Shown: positions 36,441 through 49,110 of the stretch, one piece after another | Layout: each line of letters opens with the position of its first letter | Numbering within the stretch: the stretch's first letter is position 1 | Position numbers and translations under genes: made by a program | Notes under the pieces: generated by a model | What the model saw: the letters and a program-made list of their open reading frames with translations, nothing else | What the model was told of the DNA's origin: nothing | The model's database searches: none | Assembly (NCBI GenBank): GCA_921293015.1 | Contig: OV121094.1 | Coordinates: forward strand, 39,988,054-40,052,053 | Reading direction: 5' to 3' | DNA length: 64,000 bases | From: Phorcus lineatus | Taxonomy: Eukaryota > Mollusca > Gastropoda > Trochida > Trochidae

Positions 36441-37089
36441 TGCGTGATGATTTCTGTCCTCAACACTTCAATCAGTTTGAATGTATGCTGGATTGTTCAA
36501 CATTGTCCAAGAAAGATCTTTGTGATAAAAGTGCTGCCGTTGTACTATAGTGACTGTTTTATTTCTGAGATTAAGGTCACTTTGATTTTTTAAAAACCAT
36601 TTGCAGAGGTCAACACTCTTTAACAAAGTAACTGTTTTGAAAACTTCGAAATTACTTGATTGGCTTCCGGTTGTTAAAGTTCCTAAATTAAAGGTTGATA
36701 GAACTTAAGCGAGTTGATTCTAGGAAAATCTTTCCTTTTTGCTAATATTATTACCTAGAAATAGTTAAATTGATATTTTATAAGTGGTTTTAGTTTTGAA
36801 ACAATCATAGATATCATGAATAGTAGCTATACTATTGAATTCCGTTGACACTTCAGTCAAACAATGTCTTTGTTTTTACAATTATCTGTTCTTGTTTATA
36901 ACATTCGGTTTTGTCAAAACCTTAGTTTTCTTACTCGACAATATGACTGTCTTTGTCTTATATTTGCTTTATTTATAGCTTAATAACTGACACAATATCA
37001 GTTCTTCTATCATTTACAGTTAGTTAGTTTTAAAAAAAGTAAGCAAGCCTAAATCCTAAAAACTCCTTAAGAAATATCGATATTCTTTG

Positions 37090-37230
37090 GTATAATTAAG
37101 ATATTATCGCAAAATGTCAACAAATCAAAGATACAGAAAGGAAAAGGTCAAATTTCTCCTTGAAGCCATCGTATCCACCAAACTTATCACTTGAAACCAA
37201 GATGTTCTGCCATTTCTCATTTGGCAAAAT
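37090..37230 (-). pseudogene. exon-like conserved block 2, copy C (minus strand)
   Basis: After GGCAG on the minus strand, the frame reads NILVSSDKFGGYDGFKEKFD and LFLS before a stop. Related to 12,991-13,191 and 17,110-17,300. Confidence 0.3.
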
Positions 37231-37743
37231 GTCAACACATCAAAGACACATTCGAATTTCAGGAAATAATTTCCGATAAATCCATTAAGTCAATTTTGAA
37301 AGGTTTTTATGCAGTCCCTGTACTTAGTTATTAAATGACATTCTATTCAGAGTCTGGAATTCGATGTAGCCATAAATAAAACTGAAAGGACAATCATCAT
37401 GAGTTCGTACTTGGAGCTTTATGAAACAGCATTTATATGAATATATATGTTCCAGAAATACTTAATGGGGTTTCATGAGCAGGTTTTTATGAAGATTATT
37501 ATTTCTATATTAGAGAGGCAGAATTAAAAAACAATCTAATTTACAATTGTATTATTTTAAAATGATTTCTATATAAAATGCATTAGTAACTGTTCAAAAA
37601 TTCTAAAATGTAATATTGTGGCCCATGTACACGTGTATTTTTTATATGCACCATTATATGTCAAGAATAACCGAATAATGCGGTTTTTTGGCTATATTTC
37701 CATTGGGTAAAACAGCCAGTGTCATATCTAACATAAGTGTACA

Positions 37744-37798
37744 TATGCCAATGTCATCATTACCAAGCAACCGCACTGCTAAGTGCGATGTAGAATGA
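37744..37798 (-). promoter_or_regulatory. X-box-like element, copy C
   Basis: The minus strand reads GGTTGCTTGGTAATGATGAC, the counterpart of the element at 17,817. Weaker match to the RFX consensus than copy B. Confidence 0.2.
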
Positions 37799-37799
37799 A

Positions 37800-39586
37800 A
37801 ACCCAAAACAACCCCCTCACTATATCATATCATTTGTGGTTCCAAATGTGGTTCTAAGCAACTAACTGAGCAGAATTAACCTTTAAAAGAACCTGATGCC
37901 TATATTATAGTCTTTAGTGTAAGATTCCTGAAATGTAATGAGGATCAGTTAAAACCCCTTATTTCTTCAATATTTACTTTTACTTATATATTATCAATAT
38001 CTTCATGATTTAAAAGGAATGAAGTTTGAATTATTATGCGTTATTTCACCTTTTGTGTATGTGTCACCTCATGATATTGCATAAAGAAACATTCAAATTA
38101 TTTTATGAAATATCATTGTTCATTTATTAAATTAGTTTTTGATATTGATTAAGTTTGAATTTTGCGGCATTGAGCCTCTCATTTTCTGTCTATTTTTAAC
38201 TCTTCTGATCTTTGTTTAATGATAATTGCATTCAGCGTATACATATATAAATAGCAGAAGTAGTCTTGAACGAAAAAAGAATTAAAGGAAGACATTCACA
38301 AATCAAAGGGAATTCATTGATAACAATAAATAAATCAATCAATTCTTCTACACTGGGATAACAATCAATAATTTTGTGGCATGCTATCTCATTATAATTA
38401 TTTTTCACTTAAAAAAATAATAATTACTACTTAAAACTATATTATAATTTCTTAGTCTTTTGTCATATTCAATTGTCAAGTCTCATCTATGACTGAACAA
38501 TGTGTTTTGATAAATAAATTGCATTTTTGGTCTCAACTACCAATATGATTAATAATATTGACTACGACCATAATGAAACGTTTTTATTCAACACAATTTT
38601 AAGGTAACAAGTCACTTAAGCGTGGATAATAAATGAAGATTATCTTATTCTTTTCAGTTCTTGTGATTCCCCATCATTCCTGATATGCAATATGGTATAC
38701 TTATGCGCCTAGATAAAATTGTTCAAAAGTTTGTAAAGATATTTCTCAAAGTAACATAACAATAAATCACGTTAGTATCGATGTCAATTAATTTGATCTT
38801 GCTACAATAGCTTAAAGCAAGAAAACACAAACTAAAAATATAGTCCCTTATTATATGCACGGAAATTTGAAAATAAAATTACTACATCACATTTACTAAG
38901 GATCTAACAATACACTTTTAGATAAATCTATTTTGATATCGATATCCTCGGGATTTCAAATTAGTTTTTAAAAACATAATGTTACCAAATACTATATTAA
39001 TCAAATGTTTAGGAACTGTATTTTGCAAAAGTGATTGAATGTGTACATGTAATGATTACTAATGCAATATTTTTTGAATGAAAGATTTAAAAAATCTATT
39101 TCATCAGTTAATGTTTTAAAATATGCCGGAGAATTATATATGACATGGAATATTCCTGGTATCAATACAATGATAAAACAAGTATAATGAATTTGATAAG
39201 TGTGCCAGCTGAAATGATTAATGATGGATATTGTTATCAGTGATTGTTATTGAGGCAGTATGATGCATAATCCAGGTTTTGTGATTGGCAATTTTTTAAA
39301 TTAATTGTTATATCATTGATAGAGAAAATGCTGCAAACAATCATTAAAATAATAAACCCTTTACACGTATGCGTCTTAACACTTGCATTCATTAATGAAA
39401 CCCTTTGACTCTATTATTTTGTCAATCATATGATATGATAATCATTGTTAAACTTCATCTTAAAACGTGATTCTTGTTCCTTGTCACTTATTATTTATGT
39501 ACAATGTTTGAGTCGCACGTCATACTTCTTTTTACAGAAAACGTTTTATTTGCTGAAAATCTAACTGAACTACATGTACCTTCAAT
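37800..39586. other. block C interior, no gene seen
   Basis: AT-rich; 39,240-39,440 aligns with 21,720-21,900 in block B. Confidence 0.5.
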
Positions 39587-39669
39587 CAAAATTGTACAGG
39601 TTGCGCATCTTTTGTCGCAACATTTTCGGAAAATGTGGCGACAAAAGATGCGCAACCTGTACAATTTTG
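39587..39669. repeat. 83-bp palindrome with single-base centre
   Basis: Arms 39,587-39,627 and 39,629-39,669 are inverted copies with a single mismatch (39,619 versus 39,637) around the G at 39,628. The outer 32 bp match perfectly (CAAAATTGTACAGGTTGCGC ... GCGCAACCTGTACAATTTTG). The long open frames on both strands here are by-products of this symmetry. Confidence 0.98.
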
Positions 39670-39724
39670 ACCTCTGGTTTATCAGTATTATAATTAGCAA
39701 TTCTAATACTGATAAACCAGAGGT
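39670..39724. repeat. second inverted repeat, directly abutting the first
   Basis: Perfect 21-bp arms, 39,670-39,690 and 39,704-39,724 (ACCTCTGGTTTATCAGTATT ...), with a 13-base spacer. It begins at the base after the preceding palindrome ends. Confidence 0.98.
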
Positions 39725-40788
39725 CCGAAAATCTAGGCTTGTTTAGACTTGTTCTGATCAACTCAATTTAAAAAACATTTCGTGCAATAATTCTTTATAA
39801 GTGAAACTGTTATAGTAAAATACATTCGTGAACTTTGTCCTCTTCAAAAGGTCAATGATTGATTTACATTAGCCCTTCATCACTGATTTATCAAATGTCA
39901 GTATTATATTAAAACGTAAAAGAAATAACTTTTATGATATGATAAAGTATACCACTCTTCTCTGATATTTATTTTTGATTTTAACATATCTAATTCACAG
40001 AAGTGAAATGGATTAAGCACAAGTTGTCCAACTTATCAAGCCCTCTCCATGATAGTTACATTTCACATTTGCATTATATATACAGTCAGATTAAACAATA
40101 TAGCACAAAACATACAGAAAATAAAGAGAGAATAAGGAAATTTAAACGGCACACCTAAATCTCTTTGTTTCTTGAATATACACTTGTACAAATTTGAATA
40201 TGGATTCGTTTTCATAAAGCACTCTTCTTTTCATTGAATCAAAGAATCTTGTTATCTTGACTATCATAAAGTTTGATTAATTCTTACTGGCACTTTTCTA
40301 AATAATTATTCATAAAAGACAATCACTGATCGTCTCTTATGCTACTTTGCTACACTTAATGGACATTGAAATTTACATCTTTACTGTGTTTACATGATAT
40401 TAGTTTAATTGATGTTAATTGGATGTTGATGGAATTTTGTACATAATAATACCTTTCAATGTCTGACCTAATGTAAACTACTTAATTGTGCCTCTGTTAT
40501 ATTGAAATGAAACAGGATAAGATGGAAACGCCATTTATAACTTTGATATTGGCCTGTTTGTGCTTATGATTTTATCCTTGTGTGTTAATAGATGTATTAT
40601 ATGTACAAACATAGTGGTTGAAGATAAACAAACGATAATCAAATTTTCTTTAATTCACGTTAGTCTGAATGACGATAATTGAAATTTTGAAACTACCTAC
40701 ATTAAGGTAAAATAGCCAACATCAGGCCAGATTTGATCCACTAGTGTCATACCAAGTTACAATTTATACAACATTTTAAATTAGAATG
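39725..40788. other. block C, no gene seen
   Basis: AT-rich, no defendable feature. Confidence 0.4.
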
Positions 40789-40800
40789 AAGTTCGTTTGT

Positions 40801-40826
40801 ATATACATGAACAAAAATGAATAAAG

Positions 40827-40861
<35 letters not shown>
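40801..40861 (+). mobile_element. very young poly(A)-tailed retroposed fragment with TSD
   Basis: Only 30 bases of unique sequence (ATATACATGAACAAAAATGA...) with an AATAAA hexamer precede a pure run of about 31-33 A. AAGTTCGTTTGT is present on both sides (40,789-40,800 and 40,862-40,873), a 10-12-bp target-site duplication; the leading As are shared with the tail. This is the signature of target-primed reverse transcription with extreme 5' truncation. Confidence 0.85.
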
Positions 40862-40866
<5 letters not shown>

Positions 40867-40867
40867 C

Positions 40868-41550
40868 GTTTGTCTGTGGAGTCTTCACACAGCGTTATTG
40901 GTTTCAAAGGAGCTAAATTTACCTAAAACGTTTGAACCATTTGATAATCGCATTTCCTTTTTGCCTTTGGCAAAGCAACACAAATGAATGATCTTAGATT
41001 TTTCGAAATTGAAATATTCAATTCCTTATGCATGAAAGAGAACATATTCATCAAAGGAAAGATGACTTTGTTATAACATGTTTTAACTGAATGCGATATT
41101 TTGATAGAGCAAACTTTGAATATTTGATAATTCAGGCATTAGGTATCACTCAGGTTGTTGTACCTTCAAGTAAAAATAACAAAAACGTTACAAAAACAAT
41201 TAAATAAGGCACAGATCACAAGGGAATCCCATTTGGTTAGATCTATCAGAAGTTTCAAACTTCAAATCCTAGTGAATGTTTCAAATCAAAATATTTACTC
41301 CATTTTCACAGCTTAATTAGATTCGGCAACATAGAAGTGTTTTCGTCTCTTAAAATATCTACTTCTGAATTACTTTGATTACAAATTTATGCTCTTATTG
41401 AAAGGAAGTGTTTATTTCAGGCTCTGTTGTAGTTTAGTTCAGTTAGACCTATCAACTCTTCTCTTTAGCAATGTAAATGAATGTTGATTGGTAATTCAGA
41501 ATCTGTAAATTGATAAAACAAGATTCTTCCTACATATTTTCATAATAAAA
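40868..41550. repeat. inverted sub-segment of block C (matches 28,300-29,045)
   Basis: Read on the minus strand it aligns with block B: TTGAAACTTCTGATAGATCT, TTTGCTCTATCAAAAT and TGTGTGAAGACT all recur in order. Its left border falls within about 10 bp of the poly(A) insertion site. Confidence 0.75.
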
Positions 41551-43960
41551 ATTTGAACAGAACTGGTTTTGTTTATAAAGGGTAAAAGCTAATTTATTTT
41601 AAAAGAACTAAAAAAACCATAAGCAGTTACTAGAGATAAAACTTGAAAGATCCACACTTTCAAACTGTAATGCTTTCCCCGTTATAGGGCAAATTTATGT
41701 ATGTCTGAAAGGGTTATAAATCTACGTTAATTCTGACTTAATTATTGTTAAATATGGAAGTATAGATAAAAGATATTTCTGTTTTGTAATAATAAACGAA
41801 TTTGCTTTTGTCAGTTTGAAGAAGGCCTATGATCTATAGCAAATAATATGCTAGAGCCAGTGGGCCTTATAAAGTTCGTTGTTAAAGAGAGATGAGGCGT
41901 CTACTATGTGTTCAAAACATCAAGTTTACAATATTAATGTATTTTATCTAAACTGTATGAACATTTTAAAATCCTCAAATGATTTGATAAGAAGTCATTA
42001 TCAATAATATTGTTGCCATCGGCAAAATTACACCACACGTTTGACCAATTTTGTATATTTTTATGAGATACAAATATTATGCACGTGCATATATTGTATC
42101 ACTGAATCAACCATTTTCATCACATGTTAAAATTGTGAAATCGTTTGTGATCATCGCTAAATGTTTCCTGCATTGTCTAGTTTCACCAATTACAAATGCA
42201 GATTTTCATTCGAATTCAAGCTTGTGAAAATGTACATTCATTTTAGAATTCCTAATCGATTTACATGCGAGATGATCTTTACAAAACTATTTAACTTTTT
42301 AACTTATACTAGTTCTACTTTTTAACATTCAGCCGTTTGATAAATAATCATTGTCGGCTTAAGCGTTTATTGAATTTTTAGTTTTTGAGGTCCTGCAATT
42401 AATGCTGAATTTTTAGTGTTTATTGATAAAATTATCAATCTGTTTCACCTGCAAATCTAGAGTTGAGAATTGATGATTTATGACACAGATCCACTCTAGA
42501 TGCCTTAGATATATGAAGGATTAATTTTCTATTATTTTTGTCATATAATCATGTAATTCCAGAATAAAATATAAATAATTTACAGATTAAAGGCAGCTTC
42601 CCAATAATTTAAAAAAAGACACGGTCAATTTCAAAGTCCAAGTACTGTGTTTTATCTGCTTTCAACCATTGACTTTTTATCATAAAAAGTAACATTATAC
42701 CATCACACTTTAAGTTTTATTCTCCACATTAAACACAAAATGATATTATTGTAATCCAAAGTACTTACACAATAATGTTTCCATTTGAAATGCCTTGAAT
42801 TTTCTCGAAATGTGGCAATTAAATCAATACATTAGGTAATTTATTATATGCATGTTTTCAAATCTTAATCTTACAACTAATTAGAATTTTGTCATGTCTC
42901 AGAAACGGTAGAAATATTGAAAACACAGTCCATTGATTATTTAACTGCATAATTTTGAACAAAATTACTATTTTGAAATATTTGATCGCGACAATGGGCC
43001 TGAATTCTAATTTCTGAAACCGATCAACAATAAATTTGCTTACGATGGTTTCATGTGTTTTTCATTCCTAAGAGCTGTTGGTTAGTGACTCAGATGTTGG
43101 AATACTTAAAAGCTGTGGTTTATAATTATGTGAGCCTATTATGCCTATTTATAGCAACACGGACTGGACTTGATGTTCGATCATCACATTTAATTTTTAT
43201 CGCACACACTGATCTCTTCTTAAGTTTTTATTAGCATTCAACGCAGTCGTCTTTTTGCAGAATTTAATCAAGCATTAGTGAACAACCATCTTCATTTATA
43301 AATTTGTGAATTGAATTTCGTGGAAATTGATGGACACACATTTACATGTCAGTTATCTCCCTTTATAGTGTTCTATCATGTAATATTTTTACAATTGTAT
43401 CATTTTGAAAATGTATTTTGGATAAACCATTCCTTCAGTGACTGTACATTACTTGTATTTAGAGTAGATACATTTATTTTTACTCGTGAAACTCGTGATA
43501 ACTATCAATAGGTAACTAGATAGCTTCTCAATTCATAGGGAGTATGTAATATGTGCTTTTCATAATAATATCATTTGATGAAGAACAAAATGTCTGAAAA
43601 TGTCTCAAAAACCTCATGGGATAAATAACCAAATGATTCTAACAATAAAAATTTTGAAAGCTTAAACGACGGATGAATTAACATATCATTAACAAAAAAC
43701 TAATTTGGTGATATTTGTCCAGGTTTCCATAAGATGTGATACCTATAAATACGATGTCAGATAATTTTTTTTTTTATTCCACTAGGCCTTTAGAAATTTA
43801 TTTTTTGAAAATAAAATATTTGTCTTCTGTTTATTCACTTCGCCTAAGGCAAACTTACCCTGAAATAAAAAGTCAACTAATTTTACTTCACTGGACAAGT
43901 TGTACTTGAAATTACTCCCTAAATACACATTAATTTATGTAAACAAACCAAACATGGTGC
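41551..43960. other. block C, aligns with 29.1-30.5 kb
   Basis: From 42,175 on (ATTGTCTAGT.TCACCA) alignment with B is direct again. No conserved open frame. Confidence 0.5.
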
Positions 43961-44210
43961 ACTCACCTCTCATTATTTTATTGAGACATCTCCGACATGT
44001 GTCGGATATGCTTTCTCTGATGTATATTTCCGAAAGAAAGGACCCTTAGTTCAATTTCATTAACGCTTTCATCAACTATATTTCTTCGTAAAATGTCTGG
44101 ACGCAAATCCTGTGTCATGCAGAGAGCCCGCCATGTTGCATGAAGGTGGTCAAAACTACGGTGCACCGATTGGTCGAAAACCTGAAGGGGCGGCACTTAA
44201 TTGATCGGTC
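43960..44210 (-). promoter_or_regulatory. promoter-like patch with first-exon-like segment, minus strand
   Basis: On the minus strand: GCCGCCCCTTCAGG, a CCAAT box (CGACCAATCGG, about 44,170), then CAACATGGCGGGC (YY1-like, about 44,130). A 150-base segment richer in CpG follows, ending at a good donor, GAGAG|GTGAGT, near 43,970. The ATG within the YY1-like motif gives only a 20-codon frame, so a non-coding first exon is more likely. It has no counterpart in block B. Inference only. Confidence 0.35.
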
Positions 44211-45640
44211 TATTCTTTATCTATCACTTGGCACTGTACAGTCACATTACATTCTACATGATGTTTTTCACAGTGACGAGAGAGAAAAATTTCAGTAAAG
44301 TGGTAAGAATATGTTTCAAAGCTATAGCAAACCCAAACTCTCAACTATTATATCAGAAAAATATTGTTATTAGTATAGGACAGAAATAATTTACAGTTTT
44401 TAGTGTCTTTTTACAACTTTATCGCCATTAATGTCTTCTACCCATCAGTTTTTCAAAAAAATTCCAAATGGTATCCCTTCAATGTTATAATGAGAAAATA
44501 GAATGAAAGCCTACTATTGTCATCAACATAAATGATAAACATAAACATATTTATTCTCATTAAAGCTGCGGAAAACAAAAGCAGATTTAATACATTAATT
44601 AGACTGACATGAAGCAAATAACCTGTACTCAAGAAATATAAAAATACTGTTATTCAAAGTAATAGATATGGCTTGAAACAAAACAATACATGTAGTTGTC
44701 CTTGTTTGCTTTGAAGGGAGGGACATACGAAATGGATACATAAACATTTGATGTACGTTCTTTTCATATAGGAAGAATAATTATAGGAAATGTGTATCTC
44801 TTAGAACATTAGTGTTTTACCATGCATGTCTTTTATCTTTCTCAATAAAGCAAAGGGCACATACTTACGTTTCTACTCCAGATGTCCAGTATCAAAGGAT
44901 TTAAAATTAGGTTGATTTTGTGTGATTTGAATAACATTTTAGCACAATTTGGTTTAACACAATGTCAGGAATTGTAATACAATTTTAGTTATCTTAACAA
45001 AGACTTTATATCAACGTTATGAATAATGGATAAGTTAAATGTGAAAAATGTTCCGTACATCGTCTGAAGTATAGTGAAATAAACTTGGATGAAGTGACAT
45101 CCGAAACGGAGACCTATTACCTACCGGAAGAATCATTACATGTGAAGAATTGATGCTTTTACCATGAGTTGCGTAGATCCTGTTCAATAAACCAAGGGCA
45201 CTTAATTTCATTTCTATTTCAGATGAGGCTTTATAACATGGTTGAATGTATTTGTGTAGTCATTTTCTTATGAGAGTCCTAGTTGTACAACACAATGTTA
45301 GGAAGGGCCAGGAAAGTGATTTTGTTCAACTTTACCAAAATACAAAATCAAATGAGAAACAACTATGAAATAGAAAATATATTCGACCTTGACATAGGCT
45401 AAGACATTTTTGTGAGATTACATAATTAACATATTGTAATTAATAATGCCATTTAAAGTTATCATTACAATGTTTATTTTCTGTTTTTACCCCTTTTGGC
45501 AAGGTACTTTTCTTTCAAAACAAAAACCATGTTATATAAATGGTTGAATTTCATATCAAAGCATAAGATTGGTATTCATGAAATGTTGTAATTTGCATAA
45601 AATATGTTCAACAACAATAACAACACTTATAATATGATAT
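44211..45640. other. block C, single-copy counterpart of the minisatellite and flanks
   Basis: GTCATCAACATAAATGATAA (44,519) to TTAGACTGACATG (44,601) corresponds to B 30,522-30,617 with one diverged unit (AAAGCTGCGGAAAACAAAAG). No gene. Confidence 0.6.
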
Positions 45641-45691
45641 AATATAATATAATATAATATAATATAATATAATATAATATAATATAATATA
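45641..45691. repeat. (AATAT)n microsatellite
   Basis: Ten perfect AATAT units. It lies inside a short minus-strand frame that owes its openness to the repeat. Confidence 0.95.
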
Positions 45692-48660
45692 GTCATAATA
45701 AAATAAAAATGCTGAAAATAATAACCTTTACTAAACAAAACTTTAAAAAAGGTCAAATTGACGTTTGTGATCCATGGATTTGTAGTTTGGAAAGGCTTAA
45801 ACCATTTGAACAAGATAATCAATTGAGAATGTTACATTTAATTTCTGTATTAAGATAACCTATCTTCAGGCTTTAATGTTTCTCAACAGCTGTTCACAAG
45901 TCAGTCATGCCAGCATCTATTTCATGCCTCAATCTATTTCATTTCCAGTTTGTTGTCTTTTTCATTTTGAAACGTGTTTAATACAGATTGAGCAACTGAA
46001 GCAAGGAAAACCAAATTACAAAATATGCAATTAGACCGTTTCAAGGATTTAATCACAGAGTAAAATTATGCTTTCCATCTCACGACCTTAAATTAAAAAT
46101 CTTTTAAAATGATGATTTGATTTCAATGTGTTTGGCCATTAACCAGGCAAAGTAGAATATTCTTTAAAATGTAGTGGCACTTACTCGTAACGTGTTAAAT
46201 ATTTCAATGGCTTTGAAGAGTTATAATCGAAATAATATCACTGCATAACGAGTATGCAATGCACAAATGACTGTAACATATATGCACTGTTTATTTGTAA
46301 TTATCGTTTCGCAACTCTTCCAATCTTCCTACGCATGGCCTATACTTGCACCAGCCCCAATGACTTGATAAGATATGAGCCAGCAAAAGAGACTTGTGCA
46401 ATTTAAAGCCATGCGGGGAGGATGACCTCTTCCCAGTAATTGAAAAAATTCCTAAAAAAGTCGAGAAATCTTGAGACAAACAATATAAATAATTACAAAA
46501 TGATTGATACACTTAAAAGCTGAATATAACAATACAACATATGTTCATTAGAACGTAAAAGCATCTGTAACGATGACATCAACAGCACATTGATTATATC
46601 TAAAGTATACCAAATCAGCACGGCAAGCCTGGCGTTTGACCAAACTCTCCTTCATCTATAGGAAATACTACGTAGACTGCGCTCCATTAAATTCCAACAT
46701 GCTTTTGTGAAAAGAGATGCGTGGGTTTTCGAATAGACTGGGGCTGTTGACCTTGTTACATCCCTTGTTACGTTCCTGTCGATGTAGCAGTCTAGAACCT
46801 ACAAAAATGTTAAGATTGCAATGGAATTTGCTGCCACTTGTCCTTACTTAAAACGCTCGGGTAATCTAACTGATATCATGATTTTGAGCGATTGTGAGTC
46901 CTTGATGATGTCAACGTGTTTCCTCATGCAGATTTGTAAACATTTGAATCACCAAGTTTAAGTTCATCACTTGTTATCGGCCCTGCAATGGCTGCATCTA
47001 CAGTGCCACATTGCAACTATGATATTAATGATGTTAGGAGGCCTGCATGTTCGAAAATATCCAAAGTGTTTGCAGTAAACTGTTTTTATTGGAAAGATCA
47101 GTGTGCATATGTTTATACTTTTTACCTTACAGTTTCTCAATAGTTTTGTTTTTATAACATAAGATAAATGAATAAATAATATATTTAAAATCAAATTGCA
47201 ACGAATCTCTCTTTTATTGAAATGAATAATTTCTTGCGTGACAGTGACAAATGCATGATGCTTATTCTTTCAACTTTCATAACACGCAAAGGCAGTTATA
47301 TTATATTTGGTAATAAGCTCTGTTTAAAGGCACTGCATGATTTCATAAATCGTGAGTGAGTGGACTGTCAACAAGGCAGTTTATCATACTTCATTATTTA
47401 GCCTCCAGCACAATTCAATATAAAACCATTAATTGATATTTAGAGTTCTCACGCAATGTCGGCATTAGCACAGAGAGAAAAATACACAATATTAAATTGC
47501 AACTTGATGGGAGGCTTCTAATGAATTAAGAATGAATCTGAACATTTTTTCAAAAATAAATATTCGATTGCAAGTTTTTCTTTGACTTTAATTGTGGGGA
47601 GTGACACTTGGCTTGTTTTTCAAAGAGGTTATCTTAATATTTCGTAGCGAAAAGTTTATAGAGTAACTCAAACACAGATGAAGAAATGCTATCTATCAAT
47701 CTTATTGATGAATTCGGAAAAAGAAACATTTTATCATAATATCACTTCAAGGTTGAATAATTAAGTAGAGTACAACCCTCGGTCCATAACGCTAGACAAC
47801 ATCATGTAACTCTTACTGTTCAATGATCATTTTTCATAAAAGAATGCTGAACAACATCATGTAAGTGATTAACTCTCATTGTTCTATAATCACATCTCAT
47901 GAAACAATGCTGAACACCTCGAAACTGGTATCTGTTTATATGTTAAGTTTAGTTTCCTAAGGTCGTAAATATCATCATATGACTGCAATGATCTAAAATT
48001 TTAAGGGAAATAGACACGCAAATTAAACGCAGAGAGAAATAAAGGAGAATGAAACATCTATCAGGAGATAAAAGCAATGCAGGACAAAAATAGCTCTTTG
48101 ATGGCAGACTACAACAACATGTTTTCTCAATTCCTGTTTTGTAAACAATTGCAGTATTTCTGGAAAATAAAGTAACTTAGAAAAGAACTTAATTTGCATC
48201 TCATTTCATTCCTAATCATTTAACATTAAGGCAGATTCATAACTATATGACAAACATATTCATCTTTGATCTAAATTAATATAAATTTGAACGTTTACCA
48301 TAACAAGACTAAGGAGTAATATTTGTTCTTGATACTATAAGGTATGGTCAGATCTCAGATATCAGGTACATGAAAAACGAATATTAAAATATTTGTCCTA
48401 TACAGCTTTGTAACAAAAATACAAATTCAATGAAAAGAAGCGAACATAAAATCCTAAATACTGGTCTCTTTCAAGGTCCAGATCTGCTCAGAGAAAGTCT
48501 GATAGTAAAGGGAGCAAAAATCGTTAAACATCACATAGCAACAGCTGTGACAAAGACGTAATAATTGAGATTCATTTTACCATCCATCATTCACAAAGTT
48601 TTTTAATCATCATTGAATCATCACAAGTCGGTAATGCCACACAAAAAGCTAAAGGAATTG
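45692..48660. other. block C, no gene seen
   Basis: 45,900-47,600 aligns with 32,400-33,050. Patches near 46,300-46,500 and 46,600-46,800 are less AT-rich but not recognisable. Confidence 0.4.
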
Positions 48661-48671
48661 TTCAAATTATA

Positions 48672-48930
48672 TTTGTGTAATATGTCAATAATAATAATAA
48701 TGTGTGCATTTATAGCGCCAAACTCCACAACAGGTATGCTCATAGCGCTGACAATAAACAGAAAATATAAAAAGAGTCAATTGTTATAACATCTCTTGTA
48801 GAGATGGGTTTTAAGATGGCGCTTAAAGTTTTCAAGGTTTGGGGATGCTTTAGTTCGCACAATTGAATATACAACTTGAAGGGGCCAATTATTCTACTTT
48901 AAAAAAGTGATCTCACGAAAACTAGAAGTC
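48672..48930 (+). repeat. dispersed invertebrate repeat of the 'ATTTATAGCGCC' type
   Basis: AATAATAATAATAATGTGTG leads into CATTTATAGCGCC, GCTCATAGCGCTGACAA, AGATGGGTTTTAAGATGGCG and TTTCAAGGTTTGGGGATG. This order is typical of an old, widely dispersed, probably non-autonomous repeat in marine invertebrates. Called from memory of the pattern, not by comparison with a library. Confidence 0.4.
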
Positions 48931-49074
48931 AATTATTGTTATTAAAATAATCAGGAATGTACCATTATCGCTTTAACAATGCATTAATCTTGACTCAAAT
49001 GATTAGAAGGTGCTCCCATAACCAATGACTGACAGTGGTTGTGCCTAATTCAAGATTATTTCCCCTATGACTAC

Positions 49075-49110
49075 GGATGATGATGATGATGATAATGATG
49101 ATGATGATGA
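49075..49110. repeat. (GAT)n microsatellite
   Basis: About 12 GAT units with one GATAAT interruption. Confidence 0.95.

Noticed and set aside
39474-39746. Overlapping open frames on both strands
   Set aside because: Produced by the palindrome at 39,587-39,724: one arm mirrors the other.
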